Shown piece after piece: positions 43,799-52,219 of a stretch of 64,000 bases of DNA. How positions within the stretch are numbered: position 1 is the first letter of the stretch; the number at the start of each line of letters is the position of its first letter. Source of the DNA: UBA6059 sp040222235 (lineage in GTDB: Bacteria > Bacteroidota > Bacteroidia > Cytophagales > Cyclobacteriaceae); contig JAVKDO010000026.1 in NCBI GenBank assembly GCA_040222235.1, positions 6,724 through 70,723 of the forward strand. Direction: 5' to 3'. Both the position numbers and the translations under genes were made by a program. A model generated the notes under the pieces. That model ran no database searches, was not told where the DNA came from, and saw only the letters and a list, made by a program, of their open reading frames with translations.

Positions 43799-44968
43799 TT
43801 AAAAAATCATGTCCATCACCTCATCAGTTAATTTTTCCCTGATATCAAAGATCTTATCGCTCACCCCATTGATGGAATGAATAATGGTGACTCCTGAATC
43901 TGGAAAGTGCCATGCTACTGTAAGAAAGCCATATACTGCACCAGTGTGACCATAGGCAGTGCCGTAAGGTGTCTCATATATTTCAAACCCATGCCCATTA
44001 CGTTCATGATAGAAACCTTTCCAATCTTCAGGCAATTCAAAGTCATCCTTCATCACTTCCAAAGATTCTGAGGAAACCACATTTCCGGCTAATAACTCCT
44101 CAATGAAAACACCTAATTCATACATGGTAGTAATGACTCCTCCATCGCCAGTGGCTAAGTCAAAGTGATACCAAAACTCAGACTGAACTAGCGTTTCGTT
44201 CCCATGGATATCCAGATATCCTTTTGGTATACCACTTGGCAGGTGGGTTTCCTCATCTCCAACAAATATTGAATTCAAGCCCAGTGGAATGAAGATGTTC
44301 TCAGTTAAATACTTAGCAAGGGATTGTCCAGAAACTTTCTCTACCAATAGTCCAAGTAATACAAAGTTTGTATTGGAATAAGCATAGGTTTCACCGGGTG
44401 CATGGTCAGGGGATTTGCCATAAGCGAATTTCAACTTCTCTGCGGGGGATGCTGATTTGTACGGTTCGTTAATGCTGGTCAGCTCCCATTTTGTAGGGTT
44501 CAGATAATCGAACAGCCCACTTGTATGATCTAGCAATTGCTCAATAGTTACCACCTTAGCGTTCTCAATTTTATCCATATACTCGCCTGACAGGTAACCT
44601 GAAAGCTTGTCATCAATATTGATTTTGCCAGCATGCACCAATTTAAAGACAGCAGAGGCTGTTGCTATTTTGGACACACTCGCAATGATCATTCTGTGAC
44701 AAGGCAATAAAGGTATATTATTATGTATATCTGCTTTTCCTGCTGCTCCAAACCAAGCCTGACCATCTGTAGTTCGCACCATCATATTGAGCCCAGGAAG
44801 ACCCTCCCTTACCTTACTATCAACAAAATCCTGGAATTCACCTGCTCTAGGATGCGCTATCGGCACTTCAGGAAGCGAATAACAAGTGTAATAATCGGGA
44901 TTGAGATCTTCCAGATTCATACATGAAGAGACACAGGCCACAAGTAGCGTAAATAGTAGTTTCTTCAT
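43799..44968 (-). CDS. Serine hydrolase, beta-lactamase class C / DD-peptidase family lipoprotein
   Basis: 389 residues; lipoprotein signal MKKLLFTLLVACVSSC. Active-site SxxK is S97-V-S-K100 (IIASVSKIA), the YxN motif is Y197-S-N199, and GHTGAVYG supplies the third motif. Such proteins act as D-Ala-D-Ala carboxypeptidases or esterases in the periplasm. A decayed copy of its 3' end lies at 47473-47590. The 43685-43798 gap has no gene. It follows the 44971 gene with 2 bases between, so likely one operon. Confidence 0.9.
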   Translation of the reverse strand: MKKLLFTLLVACVSSCMNLEDLNPDYYTCYSLPEVPIAHPRAGEFQDFVDSKVREGLPGLNMMVRTTDGQAWFGAAGKADIHNNIPLLPCHRMIIASVSKIATASAVFKLVHAGKINIDDKLSGYLSGEYMDKIENAKVVTIEQLLDHTSGLFDYLNPTKWELTSINEPYKSASPAEKLKFAYGKSPDHAPGETYAYSNTNFVLLGLLVEKVSGQSLAKYLTENIFIPLGLNSIFVGDEETHLPSGIPKGYLDIHGNETLVQSEFWYHFDLATGDGGVITTMYELGVFIEELLAGNVVSSESLEVMKDDFELPEDWKGFYHERNGHGFEIYETPYGTAYGHTGAVYGFLTVAWHFPDSGVTIIHSINGVSDKIFDIREKLTDEVMDMIF

Positions 44969-44970
44969 GA

Positions 44971-45576
44971 TTAAAATAGTTTTGTTTTAACGCCTAGAGA
45001 TAAAAATGTGTGAGGAACCACAGGCACTCCTGCACTTGGTGCGAAAGGGCCTTCTACCAAGATTTGATAATTGATAAATAGATCAATTGATTTATCTAAA
45101 TCATCTGCGTTGATTATTGGATATTCCGTTCCAAAAGCCAAACCAGCCAATCCTGTAGGCCTACCCCAATCCTTTATCTGATTAAATTCTCCATCCATAT
45201 GGCGATATTTTCCAGAAGGGGAAAATGTATGTAAGTAACCGAGCCTGGGGCCCCAACTTAACTTTAGTTTGCTCTTTATAGGATACAGATAGTTGAGTCC
45301 TCCAAGTAAAAAGATTCCATTTTGGAAATATTTGTGGTGATAGAACCCTGCTTCAAAAGAAAGTATCTTGCTGCTCTTGTTCCGCTCCTTTATTACTCTC
45401 TCCCCCAGCATAGAAAAGCCAGGATGATATGGTGCAGAAAAATTGTGTTTAGAAGGGTAAAAGAAGGACTCCTTAATAGTGGAGATTCCGAATTTCCATT
45501 CCTCTTTTTGAGCATATAGTTTAGAAAAAGTAATCAGCATCACCCCATAGAATAAAAGTTGTCTTCGCATTTTCAT
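44971..45576 (-). CDS. Outer-membrane beta-barrel-like protein of unknown function
   Basis: 201 residues with signal peptide MKMRRQLLFYGVMLITFSKLYAQ. Alternating hydrophobic strands with aromatic girdles (GGLNYLYPIKSKLKLSWGPRLGYLHTF, FINYQILVEGPF, TFLSLGVKTKLF) suggest a small barrel; the C-terminal F fits outer-membrane insertion. No specific family recognised. Directly upstream of the serine hydrolase. Confidence 0.65.
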   Translation of the reverse strand: MKMRRQLLFYGVMLITFSKLYAQKEEWKFGISTIKESFFYPSKHNFSAPYHPGFSMLGERVIKERNKSSKILSFEAGFYHHKYFQNGIFLLGGLNYLYPIKSKLKLSWGPRLGYLHTFSPSGKYRHMDGEFNQIKDWGRPTGLAGLAFGTEYPIINADDLDKSIDLFINYQILVEGPFAPSAGVPVVPHTFLSLGVKTKLF

Positions 45577-45742
45577 TATTTATTGTTTCGCAAAGGACAT
45601 CCTTAAAACACAAAGGTTAATAGCTTAGAGACTAAATAAGGTAAGAACAAATGATTCCTTACCCGATTTAATTGACTCTATTAGAATAATTTTGATTCCA
45701 CAGATTATTTGTCTCGTTCAATATTTTTTTGCCAATCATTAA

Positions 45743-46159
45743 TCATAGAAAAACCTCTTCCAATAATTTCGAAGTCCAAGGACAAGAATTGTAAGGTGTT
45801 CTACCTTCTAGATTAGCAGGATAACCATCGCACAACTCGATGGAAACTTGGGTGAGTTCCCATTGGTTAGGGATAAAGTGCCAGTCAAAATCCTTGTTAT
45901 ATCCTCCGTTCCCACTATCTACCATTCCATTAATATGATGCGCTCGATCTTTAAAAGGAATGCTTAATTCCACGTCTATATTATTAAGCAATTCGATATC
46001 TGACGAGGCAGCATAAAAATTATATGATTCATCTAATTCAAGCACAGTGAATTCGAAGTATCTCAATTTTTCTTCTGGTTCATTTTCGTCCTTTTTGTTG
46101 TCACAAGACAGAAGGAAAACACTTGATAAAAGGAGTATTATTACTATTGTTCTTTTCAT
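45743..46159 (-). CDS. Small lipoprotein of unknown function
   Basis: 138 residues; MKRTIVIILLLSSVFLLSC signal followed by DNKKDENEPEEK, an acidic stretch typical of surface lipoproteins. A beta-rich body follows (YFEFTVLELDESYNFYAASS). Four Cys in total, two near the C-terminus (ELCDGYPANLE, YNSCPW), may pair. No family recognised. A 22-bp near-palindrome 56 bases upstream suggests control by a TetR-type repressor. Confidence 0.6.
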   Translation of the reverse strand: MKRTIVIILLLSSVFLLSCDNKKDENEPEEKLRYFEFTVLELDESYNFYAASSDIELLNNIDVELSIPFKDRAHHINGMVDSGNGGYNKDFDWHFIPNQWELTQVSIELCDGYPANLEGRTPYNSCPWTSKLLEEVFL

Positions 46160-46214
46160 TTTTCACTAAAGTTTACTTGACCAATATCACATTTTAATTA
46201 CCTTAAAATCAATT

Positions 46215-46236
46215 AAACCGACCTATTGGTCTGTTT
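46215..46236. promoter_or_regulatory. 22-bp TetR-like operator dyad, GACC-N4-GGTC core
   Basis: AAACCGACCTATTGGTCTGTTT: 9 of 11 positions pair, with core GACC TATT GGTC. The GACC/GGTC core with AT-rich arms is common for TetR/NemR/AcrR repressor sites. It lies upstream of the 45743 lipoprotein gene and downstream of the 46360 gene; no TetR gene is in the window. The rest of 46160-46359 is AT-rich and without genes. Confidence 0.5.
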
Positions 46237-46359
46237 ATTTATAAAAAGCCTTTTAAATTTCACTGAATTAATAAAAGCACAATATTTCATCATCAATAGA
46301 GAATAATGATTCAGTAGAAGGATGAATAGAGTAAATCATCACCACAGCAGTATTTTAAT

Positions 46360-47040
46360 TTAGAATATAATATCAGCGAAATTCAACCATATTTCAGTTT
46401 TTGGAATGTAGTGGTATGCTAAGTGGAGTCCACAATATGCGACCAAACCTACCCAGTATGGTTTGTAGTACTTTTTAGTTAAAGCGTCTTTTGTTACCAA
46501 AAGAATCATCACTATATCCATTACTATTAAATCCATATTGAAGCTCCCTAGACCTAATGAACTGAAATCAATCCTGCCAATAGTTGGACCCAGAAGTACA
46601 ATAGATGAGACAATAATATACCTCATGTGTATTGGGGCGTTGTGTTTATTCACTATTGCAAGTATGTAAAACAAGGTGAAAAGGATCATTTGAGAGATGG
46701 GAAAAAATATCTGAGCTAGATTTTCGTCCCCGCTGAGCACTTGTTCCGTATGGATAAAAGAGTAGTCGATAATAAGCCACATAGATACTATCACCATAGG
46801 AACTAGGAGATAAGAAATTTTACCTACCTTTCTATGAATCTGATACTTCTTCTTGTTTATCAAAATTGGTTGGACAATCAGGGTAACACACCAAGCAAAC
46901 ATTAACAACGCATGAAAATGAAGTACAATTGGCACTTCAAAAAAGGCTGTGAATAGTTGAAAATATCTCCTAAAACCGATAGGCACTAACGCTAGAATAA
47001 TAATGAACAAAAAATAGATCTTTCGATAACCCTTCTCCAT
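46360..47040 (-). CDS. Multipass membrane protein, DUF2306-like
   Basis: 226 residues, about seven membrane segments and little soluble sequence. Conserved histidines in the membrane: VLHFHALLMFAWCVTLIVQPILI and YQIHRKVGKISYLLVP. These HAxxM...H motifs recall heme-binding or DUF2306-type proteins, but no function is established. Its ATG overlaps the DoxX stop by one base. A second DUF2306-type gene is at 49481. Confidence 0.65.
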   Translation of the reverse strand: MEKGYRKIYFLFIIILALVPIGFRRYFQLFTAFFEVPIVLHFHALLMFAWCVTLIVQPILINKKKYQIHRKVGKISYLLVPMVIVSMWLIIDYSFIHTEQVLSGDENLAQIFFPISQMILFTLFYILAIVNKHNAPIHMRYIIVSSIVLLGPTIGRIDFSSLGLGSFNMDLIVMDIVMILLVTKDALTKKYYKPYWVGLVAYCGLHLAYHYIPKTEIWLNFADIIF

Positions 47041-47450
47041 TATTTTTCTAAAATTTGATCAACAGAAAACTTTCCTGCACCATTTACAAGAAAGAAAATT
47101 GAAACCGCAAGCATTTGGAGTGCTTGAAATGAATTCTCATAACTGTCTCCCGCATGAACTAGAAAATATGCCACTAGGAAAGTAATGATCAGAGGTATAG
47201 AGACTAACCTTACTTTAAATCCAATAATCAATAAAATACCTCCAATAAATTCCGTAAGCACATAAGCCCATGACATGACTGTAGGAAAAGGGATTCCAAG
47301 GCTGCTGAGAAACTCTGCGTTCGATCCGGCATTAAATTGGATAACACTTCCCCATGAGTAGAATAGTAAATGGAAGCCAAATGCTAAACGGATGAAGATA
47401 GCCCCATACCCTGGATTAATTCTTGGCACTTTAAATAATATGTTTTTCAT
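47040..47450 (-). CDS. DoxX family membrane protein
   Basis: 136 residues with four membrane helices: GAIFIRLAFGFHLLFYSWGSV, MSWAYVLTEFIGGILLIIGFKVRL, IPLIITFLVAYFLVHAG and ALQMLAVSIFFLVNGAGKFS. DoxX proteins are small inner-membrane proteins of loosely defined redox roles. Coupled to the downstream membrane protein gene. Confidence 0.85.
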   Translation of the reverse strand: MKNILFKVPRINPGYGAIFIRLAFGFHLLFYSWGSVIQFNAGSNAEFLSSLGIPFPTVMSWAYVLTEFIGGILLIIGFKVRLVSIPLIITFLVAYFLVHAGDSYENSFQALQMLAVSIFFLVNGAGKFSVDQILEK

Positions 47451-47472
47451 TTTTTTAAATTTTATTTTTCAT

Positions 47473-47590
47473 TTAAATGTCATTTCCATCAATTCATCAG
47501 CTGATTTTTCTGTAGTTTAAGAGATGTAATCGCTAACCTCATTGATGGGGTGAATGAGGTTAACTCCTGAATCTGAGAAATGATACTATT
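47473..47590 (-). pseudogene. Decayed 3' end of a second serine hydrolase gene
   Basis: Translation in one frame gives YHFSDSGVNLIHPINEVSDYIS-stop-TTEKSADELMEMTF, which aligns without gaps to the C-terminus of the 43799 protein (WHFPDSGVTIIHSINGVSD ... REKLTDEVMDMIF). No further upstream part remains. A deleted paralogue is the simplest reading. Confidence 0.75.
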
Positions 47591-47645
47591 ATAAAATTTT
47601 TGATTTCTGTTAGACCTGTAAGTTTCGTCATTCATAAAAAGGTAC

Positions 47646-48563
47646 TTAAAATTTCAACGAATCACTGATTTCAAAAAAGTGCCAAATCTCATTATAAATT
47701 GAGGTTAATTCTTTGGCAGAAAAATCCCCATGCTTCTTTCCATTCACCCGGATTAACTTGTTCGCAATACCAATTGAATCCAATGCTTGGTGAAAAGATA
47801 TAGCTTGTTCAATGGGCACATTTAAGTCTGCATCTCCATGAATGGTTATTATGGGAGGTGTTTCTGATCCTATGTGATAAACAGGTGAAGTCAATTGGAG
47901 ATATTTATCAATTTCTTGCCCATATTTTTCCGTAATGATCTTAGTATAAGTTGAATCGTTCCAGAACGCTATGGCAGATTTCATATCCGTAATCCCGTAC
48001 CAGTTTATTATTCCTTTGATTTGAGTTAACGGCCTTTGAATACCCAGTTCCTCAACATCGGACATTCCTGCCAACAGGGCCAAATGACCACCTGCTGATT
48101 CCCCGGATAAGTAGATATTTGATAAATCAAATTTGTATTTCGAAGAGTGTTTACCTACCCAATTTATTGCATCAAAGCAATCCTCTAATATTTCAAGTAA
48201 GTGGGCATCCGATAGTAATCTGTAATCCACATTTACAACACACCACTTTTTCTCCAAATAAGGGAGGAGTCCTAAAAACCTGGAAGTTCTATCACCTTCT
48301 ATCCACCCTCCCCCATGAAAATAGATGAGCGTAGGTTTGTATACTTCCGAAATATCATCCCATGGTTCTTGTCCCAACTTTGTAGCAGGGAAGTATACGT
48401 CTAATTTCAATTCCATAGAATCGAGGCGTTTGTAAACAACATTTGACTCAATGGACACTCCTTCTATAATTTTATACATACCAGTAGTATCTTGATTTAC
48501 TGTACAGCTGATTATAAAAACACAAGAGAATATTAGCAGTTTGATACTCATTTTAAAAAGCAT
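47646..48563 (-). CDS. Alpha/beta hydrolase lipoprotein (carboxylesterase, BD-FAE/HSL type)
   Basis: About 305 residues from the start at 48563 (MLFKMSIKLLIFSCVFIISC lipoprotein signal); 48551 is also possible, and the frame to 48620 adds an unlikely leader. Oxyanion HGGGW, nucleophile elbow GESAGG, Asp in HGDADLNVP and His in GKKHGDF form a complete catalytic set. An esterase acting outside the inner membrane; substrate unknown. Confidence 0.87.
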   Translation of the reverse strand: MLFKMSIKLLIFSCVFIISCTVNQDTTGMYKIIEGVSIESNVVYKRLDSMELKLDVYFPATKLGQEPWDDISEVYKPTLIYFHGGGWIEGDRTSRFLGLLPYLEKKWCVVNVDYRLLSDAHLLEILEDCFDAINWVGKHSSKYKFDLSNIYLSGESAGGHLALLAGMSDVEELGIQRPLTQIKGIINWYGITDMKSAIAFWNDSTYTKIITEKYGQEIDKYLQLTSPVYHIGSETPPIITIHGDADLNVPIEQAISFHQALDSIGIANKLIRVNGKKHGDFSAKELTSIYNEIWHFFEISDSLKF

Positions 48564-48622
48564 TTTCTTGATCAATATAATATTTGAGCTATTTGAACTC
48601 GCTGGTCCAGAGGCTATCATGC

Positions 48623-48910
48623 TTACTTTACAATTAATTGATGTGGACTAGTTTTGGGCACTCGCCCTATAATCCCTCTTGCTTCCAGGTCTAACTTTAT
48701 GGTCGTGATATACCACAAAGGCTTTCCATCGAATTGCTGTACAGTGAGTTTTTGTTCTGCTAAATCAGCCATGTCACTGAAAGTGATTTTTGGCTTATTA
48801 CTTACAATATCAAGTAATACTTTCCTGACTTGCTCATACTTTTCCAATGAGATATTCACTCCTTTTTTTCCAGCAGGATGAAGCGTCAGTATTTTTTCTG
48901 AATTAGGCAT
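48623..48910 (-). CDS. Small conserved protein, DUF6958-like
   Basis: 95 residues from the start at 48910 (MPNSEKILTLHPAGKKG). Charged winged-helix-like pattern with SLEKYEQVRKVLLDIV and WYITTIKLDLEARGIIGRV, as I recall for DUF6958 proteins (family name from memory). Overlaps the upstream membrane protein gene by 8 bases. Possibly a small DNA-binding or adaptor protein. Confidence 0.6.
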   Translation of the reverse strand: MPNSEKILTLHPAGKKGVNISLEKYEQVRKVLLDIVSNKPKITFSDMADLAEQKLTVQQFDGKPLWYITTIKLDLEARGIIGRVPKTSPHQLIVK

Positions 48911-49466
48911 GACTCTGCTTTTTTCCAATAAATAACCAGTAAACTGTACCTACCAATAAGAAACTTATGATGTGATCAGATACATTGATCATAGTGTACG
49001 TCAATGGGAATTTGAACCAATTCATTATGGAAACGTCACTAACAAAGCTGACCAACAAGCCCAATAAGAATGACCACTGTAGCACTCCTGCCAACGATGG
49101 TAGAGATAGTTTTCCTAAGATTATGAATAGCATGCTGCAAGTCAATAAATTGATAAACAAGCTTTTTAAAAAGCTGGAGGGCTCGAACAGTTCAAAGCTT
49201 CCTTCCTGATAAACCATTAGTGTAATACGAGGATCATCTTTTAGTTTTTTACTAATTTCCTCTATGCTTGTTTCCTCATTGGGCAGGCCTGGATAGTGAT
49301 AAACCCCTGAGCCAGGCATGACTATCTCAAGATTAGTTGCCAATGCCTCATCAGGTAGGGTACGCAAGCTATTAGCATGAAAAGGTAATACCATCCATGA
49401 TATGGCATTCCACAAGAAAAGGATTAATGTTCCTGAGATAATGGGGATGATTAATTGCTTTTTCAT
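48903..49466 (-). CDS. Membrane protein of unknown function, four helices and a periplasmic loop
   Basis: 187 residues. N-terminal helix (IIPIISGTLILFLWNAISWMVLP), a loop of about 75 residues (LPDEALATNLEIVMPGSGVYHYPG, DDPRITLMVYQEG), then three helices (FLKSLFINLLTCSMLFIIL, VLQWSFLLGLLVSFVSDVSIMNWF, VSDHIISFLLVGTVYWLFIG). A decayed paralogue with matching parts is at 58496-58930. No family name known to me. Confidence 0.7.
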   Translation of the reverse strand: MKKQLIIPIISGTLILFLWNAISWMVLPFHANSLRTLPDEALATNLEIVMPGSGVYHYPGLPNEETSIEEISKKLKDDPRITLMVYQEGSFELFEPSSFLKSLFINLLTCSMLFIILGKLSLPSLAGVLQWSFLLGLLVSFVSDVSIMNWFKFPLTYTMINVSDHIISFLLVGTVYWLFIGKKQSHA

Positions 49467-49480
49467 ATGATTAATTCTTC

Positions 49481-49975
49481 TTAATGTCTGTACTTTCTAA
49501 GGTTCAATGTGATACTAATTGTTATCAGTATCGCAAAAGGAACTGATATCAAAAATGAATACATGATTAACTGGTTCTTGGTTAACCCAAATGATAATTC
49601 ACGCACAAAGTATTCTGTTGCACCAGCTGCCCATAAACCTAAGGCTGCTCCGTTCATTCCAATAATATGTCTATTCAACCGAATTTTCTTCTGTGTCTTT
49701 CTGAGCATTGGATACATACCATAAATCAAGAAAAATAGTGATATGGGAATTAGACAATGGAAAACACTTATTGAACCATCATTGAAGTCATAAATAAATA
49801 GCGCAGAAATATTGACTAACAATAAAGCCACGGCAAAAACATAGCCTGTTTTTTTATGAACATTGGTGCCTTTTTTAGCCAGGAGAATATAAGCCCCCGT
49901 TAACAATCCTATGAACGAGGACACTACGTGAACTCCTCCAATTGTAGAGTTTATCCAATTACTAAGATTGATCAT
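49481..49975 (-). CDS. DUF2306 family membrane protein
   Basis: 164 residues from the start at 49975 (MINLSNWINSTIGGVH). Five or so membrane helices with family-type His residues: GGVHVVSSFIGLLTGAYILL, NVHKKTGYVFAVALLLVNISAL, VFHCLIPISLFFLIYG, RLNRHIIGMNGAALGLWAAGATEYFVR. Function not established. It begins a run of four minus-strand genes with small gaps (49975-47646). Confidence 0.8.
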   Translation of the reverse strand: MINLSNWINSTIGGVHVVSSFIGLLTGAYILLAKKGTNVHKKTGYVFAVALLLVNISALFIYDFNDGSISVFHCLIPISLFFLIYGMYPMLRKTQKKIRLNRHIIGMNGAALGLWAAGATEYFVRELSFGLTKNQLIMYSFLISVPFAILITISITLNLRKYRH

Positions 49976-50020
49976 AAGCGGTTTTTTCGTCACTATAATT
50001 TTTTACCGTATCACGGTAGT

Positions 50021-50488
50021 TTATTCCAATTCCTGAACACCCGAAACATGCGATAGAACAGCTTTCCAGATTCCATTTCGATTGATTAGAACATTACTCG
50101 ATTGGTAAATTGATTTTATAGAATCATTTTGCACATGCCCTGTCCCACAAATAATGGCTGTTCCATTATCCAAAATTTCAAATCTTTTAATTTCGTATCT
50201 AAAAGAATCATTTTGGGTGGCATTTTTCTTAATCCAGTCTAATTCATCTTTTTTAGTGTACCAATTTCCTGATTGGTCTATCATTTTAAAATCGTCCCCT
50301 AAAATCTTGTCTAACAGAATTGTGTCTTGCTCAGCATAAGCTCTGGGCCATTCAACTTCCTTTAGATAACGTAGCTTTTCTTTTTCTTCTTCAATATTCA
50401 TAGGTGATCCAGAATCGACCATTGAAGAAGTGTTTTCATCACATGAAAACATGAATAATAGGAATAGTAAGAAGATTATATGTTTCAT
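50021..50488 (-). CDS. NTF2-like (DUF4440) lipoprotein
   Basis: 155 residues; signal MKHIIFLLFLLFMFSC. SnoaL/DUF4440 fold: EVEWPRAYAEQDTILLDKILGDDFKMIDQSGNWYTKKDEL, GTAIICGTGHVQNDS, NVLINRNGIWKAVLSHVS. Such small cone-shaped domains bind or turn over small molecules; the substrate is unknown. Two more NTF2-like genes lie at 51348 and 51797. Confidence 0.85.
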   Translation of the reverse strand: MKHIIFLLFLLFMFSCDENTSSMVDSGSPMNIEEEKEKLRYLKEVEWPRAYAEQDTILLDKILGDDFKMIDQSGNWYTKKDELDWIKKNATQNDSFRYEIKRFEILDNGTAIICGTGHVQNDSIKSIYQSSNVLINRNGIWKAVLSHVSGVQELE

Positions 50489-50514
50489 TTTAAAAAGCTA
50501 TTTTAATTACTGAT

Positions 50515-50860
50515 AATGTTGTTAACCTCACCGAAAATGCATAAGTAGGGTGTTGAGACACCATTCTAATCGAATCATTTCCTTTTTCTAGAATAAATGT
50601 CCAGACGAAGTGGTCGTCTTCCTTTGTCTGTTCCAAAATATTTCAATTCAAATAATTCAGGTTGTTTCCTTTGAAGTGTTTTCAGCTATGTATAGGCCAC
50701 CAGTTTTAGTGAATTCAATACATCGATTTACCTATTTTGTTTTCTCCGTCCAAAATGTCTCTCTTCCCCTGTCGGTGGTGAGGGCTTGAAAGACTTTGTC
50801 TCTCGATGAAGAAAAGTGAACTTTCCATTTAATGATTCCTTTTGTTTCTTGAAATGACAT
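50515..50860 (-). pseudogene. SRPBCC (AHSA1/START-type) protein remnant
   Basis: From an ATG at 50860 the frame reads MSFQETKGIIKWKVHF, SSSRDKVFQALTTDRGRETFWTEKT and then meets a stop. After frame changes it continues TKEDDHFVWTFILEKGNDSI near 50600, like the second half of an SRPBCC domain. Several indels make it a dead gene. Together with the next entry this fills most of the 859-base stretch 50489-51347 that lacks intact genes. Confidence 0.6.
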
Positions 50861-50907
50861 GATTTTCTTTTTTTAACTTCAAATGACTACTGTATAAAAG
50901 ATCATCA

Positions 50908-51147
50908 CTATGATTGCTGCTGGATTGTAAATAGCACCTTTATTAATACCTGAAGGTGAGGTAATTTTTGATGTGAGGATGTAAACTCATAAAATGCCTC
51001 TACAACCTCCTCATCTGGATTATATGCAAAGTCACCTATCCAACCTCCTTCCTGCAAATCAAAATGCATATTACTAAAAGATGGCTCAGGACTATAGTCA
51101 CCGCATCCCGATATTATCAGAATAAGTATGAAAATAAGAATACCAAT
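50908..51147 (-). pseudogene. Small lipoprotein-like frame without a start codon
   Basis: The frame ILIFILILIISGCGDYSPEPSF ... GGWIGDFAYNPDEEVVEAFYEF ... QQQS-stop has a lipobox (ISGC) but no ATG, GTG or TTG before an upstream TGA. Probably a remnant of an 80-90 residue lipoprotein. No family recognised. Confidence 0.45.
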
Positions 51148-51347
51148 GTCTTCTCCCTGTAATCAACTATCAGGAGTCACTTCTTTACAAAACCTTTTGT
51201 TCAACTAAAATCTAAAAATCTGCAATCTAAATTAGATTAACGCTCTAATTCAAAATAAAAATGTTAAAAACAATTATTCTTTACCATCTTATTCTTCTTT
51301 TCCAGAATGGATTTACTTCGAGAATATAATGTTCAAAACTTGGCTCA

Positions 51348-51800
51348 TTAATTAGTTAGCGGTGAACTGTGTGTTGAGATGGCTCTTGTGATTCCATTTT
51401 GCTTTTGGTAAACATCTGTAAATCTTAATTGAAATTCAACAGTATCACCGTTAGCCAATTGCAGTGTAAGCCGTTCTTTGGCTCTAATTATGGCAACATC
51501 ATCATAGTAGTCGATATTCAAATCATCAAACGTCATTGATAAAAACCGATAATCCGCGTTTTGAAGTTCATCCATAGTAGTCGATTTATTAGAAGTAGTT
51601 CCGTCTTTATTCCCTGAATACACCCAGCTATCATCAAGAATTTCTTCCATAACACGTACATCCTTTGTTTTGTAAGCCTCTTCCCACCTTGACATAAGCT
51701 TGTTTATGTCTGATTCGGTAATGATATTTTTTGAATAATTACAGCTCATGAATAGCGCTATAACCAGAATGCTTATGTACAAATTTCTCATATGAATCAC
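51348..51800 (-). CDS. NTF2-like (DUF4440/SnoaL) lipoprotein
   Basis: 150 residues; signal ends IALFMSC. Fold features: LMSRWEEAYKTKDVRVMEEILDDSWVYSGNKDGTTSN, DVAIIRAKERLTLQLANGDTVEFQLRFTDVYQKQNG. Overlaps the preceding NTF2-like gene by 4 bases (M4 at 51791 is an alternative start). Last gene of the aminotransferase operon. Confidence 0.82.
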   Translation of the reverse strand: MIHMRNLYISILVIALFMSCNYSKNIITESDINKLMSRWEEAYKTKDVRVMEEILDDSWVYSGNKDGTTSNKSTTMDELQNADYRFLSMTFDDLNIDYYDDVAIIRAKERLTLQLANGDTVEFQLRFTDVYQKQNGITRAISTHSSPLTN

Positions 51801-52219
51801 TTACTATCCTTGTAAAATATTTTACCCACGATCATCCATTCGCCTTCAATTTTTAGTAACTGCATGTAATCGTAAAAAGTGAAGGTGTCATAGGTGATTT
51901 TTAATTTTGCATCAGCAGCATTTCCAGACACATCAATTGAAATTATTGCGGTTTCCCTCTGTTGAGCTGGGCCGGGTTTCATACCCTTTTTAAAAAATTC
52001 ACGGGCATTTACTGATTTGTATTCTTCTCCAAAGAATTTCATTGTGGCATCCTTATGAAAAGCTTTGGATAAAGTTTCAAAATCATTATTTGTTCCTCCA
52101 ATCAGGTAGTAGTTCAGTGTTTGACGGATCATGGCAAATTCATCCTTTTGCGGTTGTCCATAACTAACCCCAGCCATGATAATGGAGAGCAGAAGAGTGG
52201 ATAAGATTTTATTCATCAT
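51797..52219 (-). CDS. Secreted NTF2-like (lumazine-binding/SnoaL type) protein
   Basis: 140 residues with signal peptide MMNKILSTLLLSIIMAGVSYGQ. NTF2-like features: IRQTLNYYLIGGTNNDFETLSKAFHKDATMKF, REFFKKGMKPGPAQQRETAIISIDVSGNAADAKLKI, DYMQLLKIEGEWMIVGKIFY. Overlaps the aminotransferase gene upstream and the second NTF2-like gene downstream by 4 bases each, so all three are made together. Confidence 0.85.
   Translation of the reverse strand: MMNKILSTLLLSIIMAGVSYGQPQKDEFAMIRQTLNYYLIGGTNNDFETLSKAFHKDATMKFFGEEYKSVNAREFFKKGMKPGPAQQRETAIISIDVSGNAADAKLKITYDTFTFYDYMQLLKIEGEWMIVGKIFYKDSK

Noticed and set aside
51224..51238. 15-bp palindrome AATCTAAATTAGATT
   Set aside because: In a very AT-rich stretch downstream of a lipoprotein remnant; such palindromes are expected by chance there, and no promoter is recognisable.
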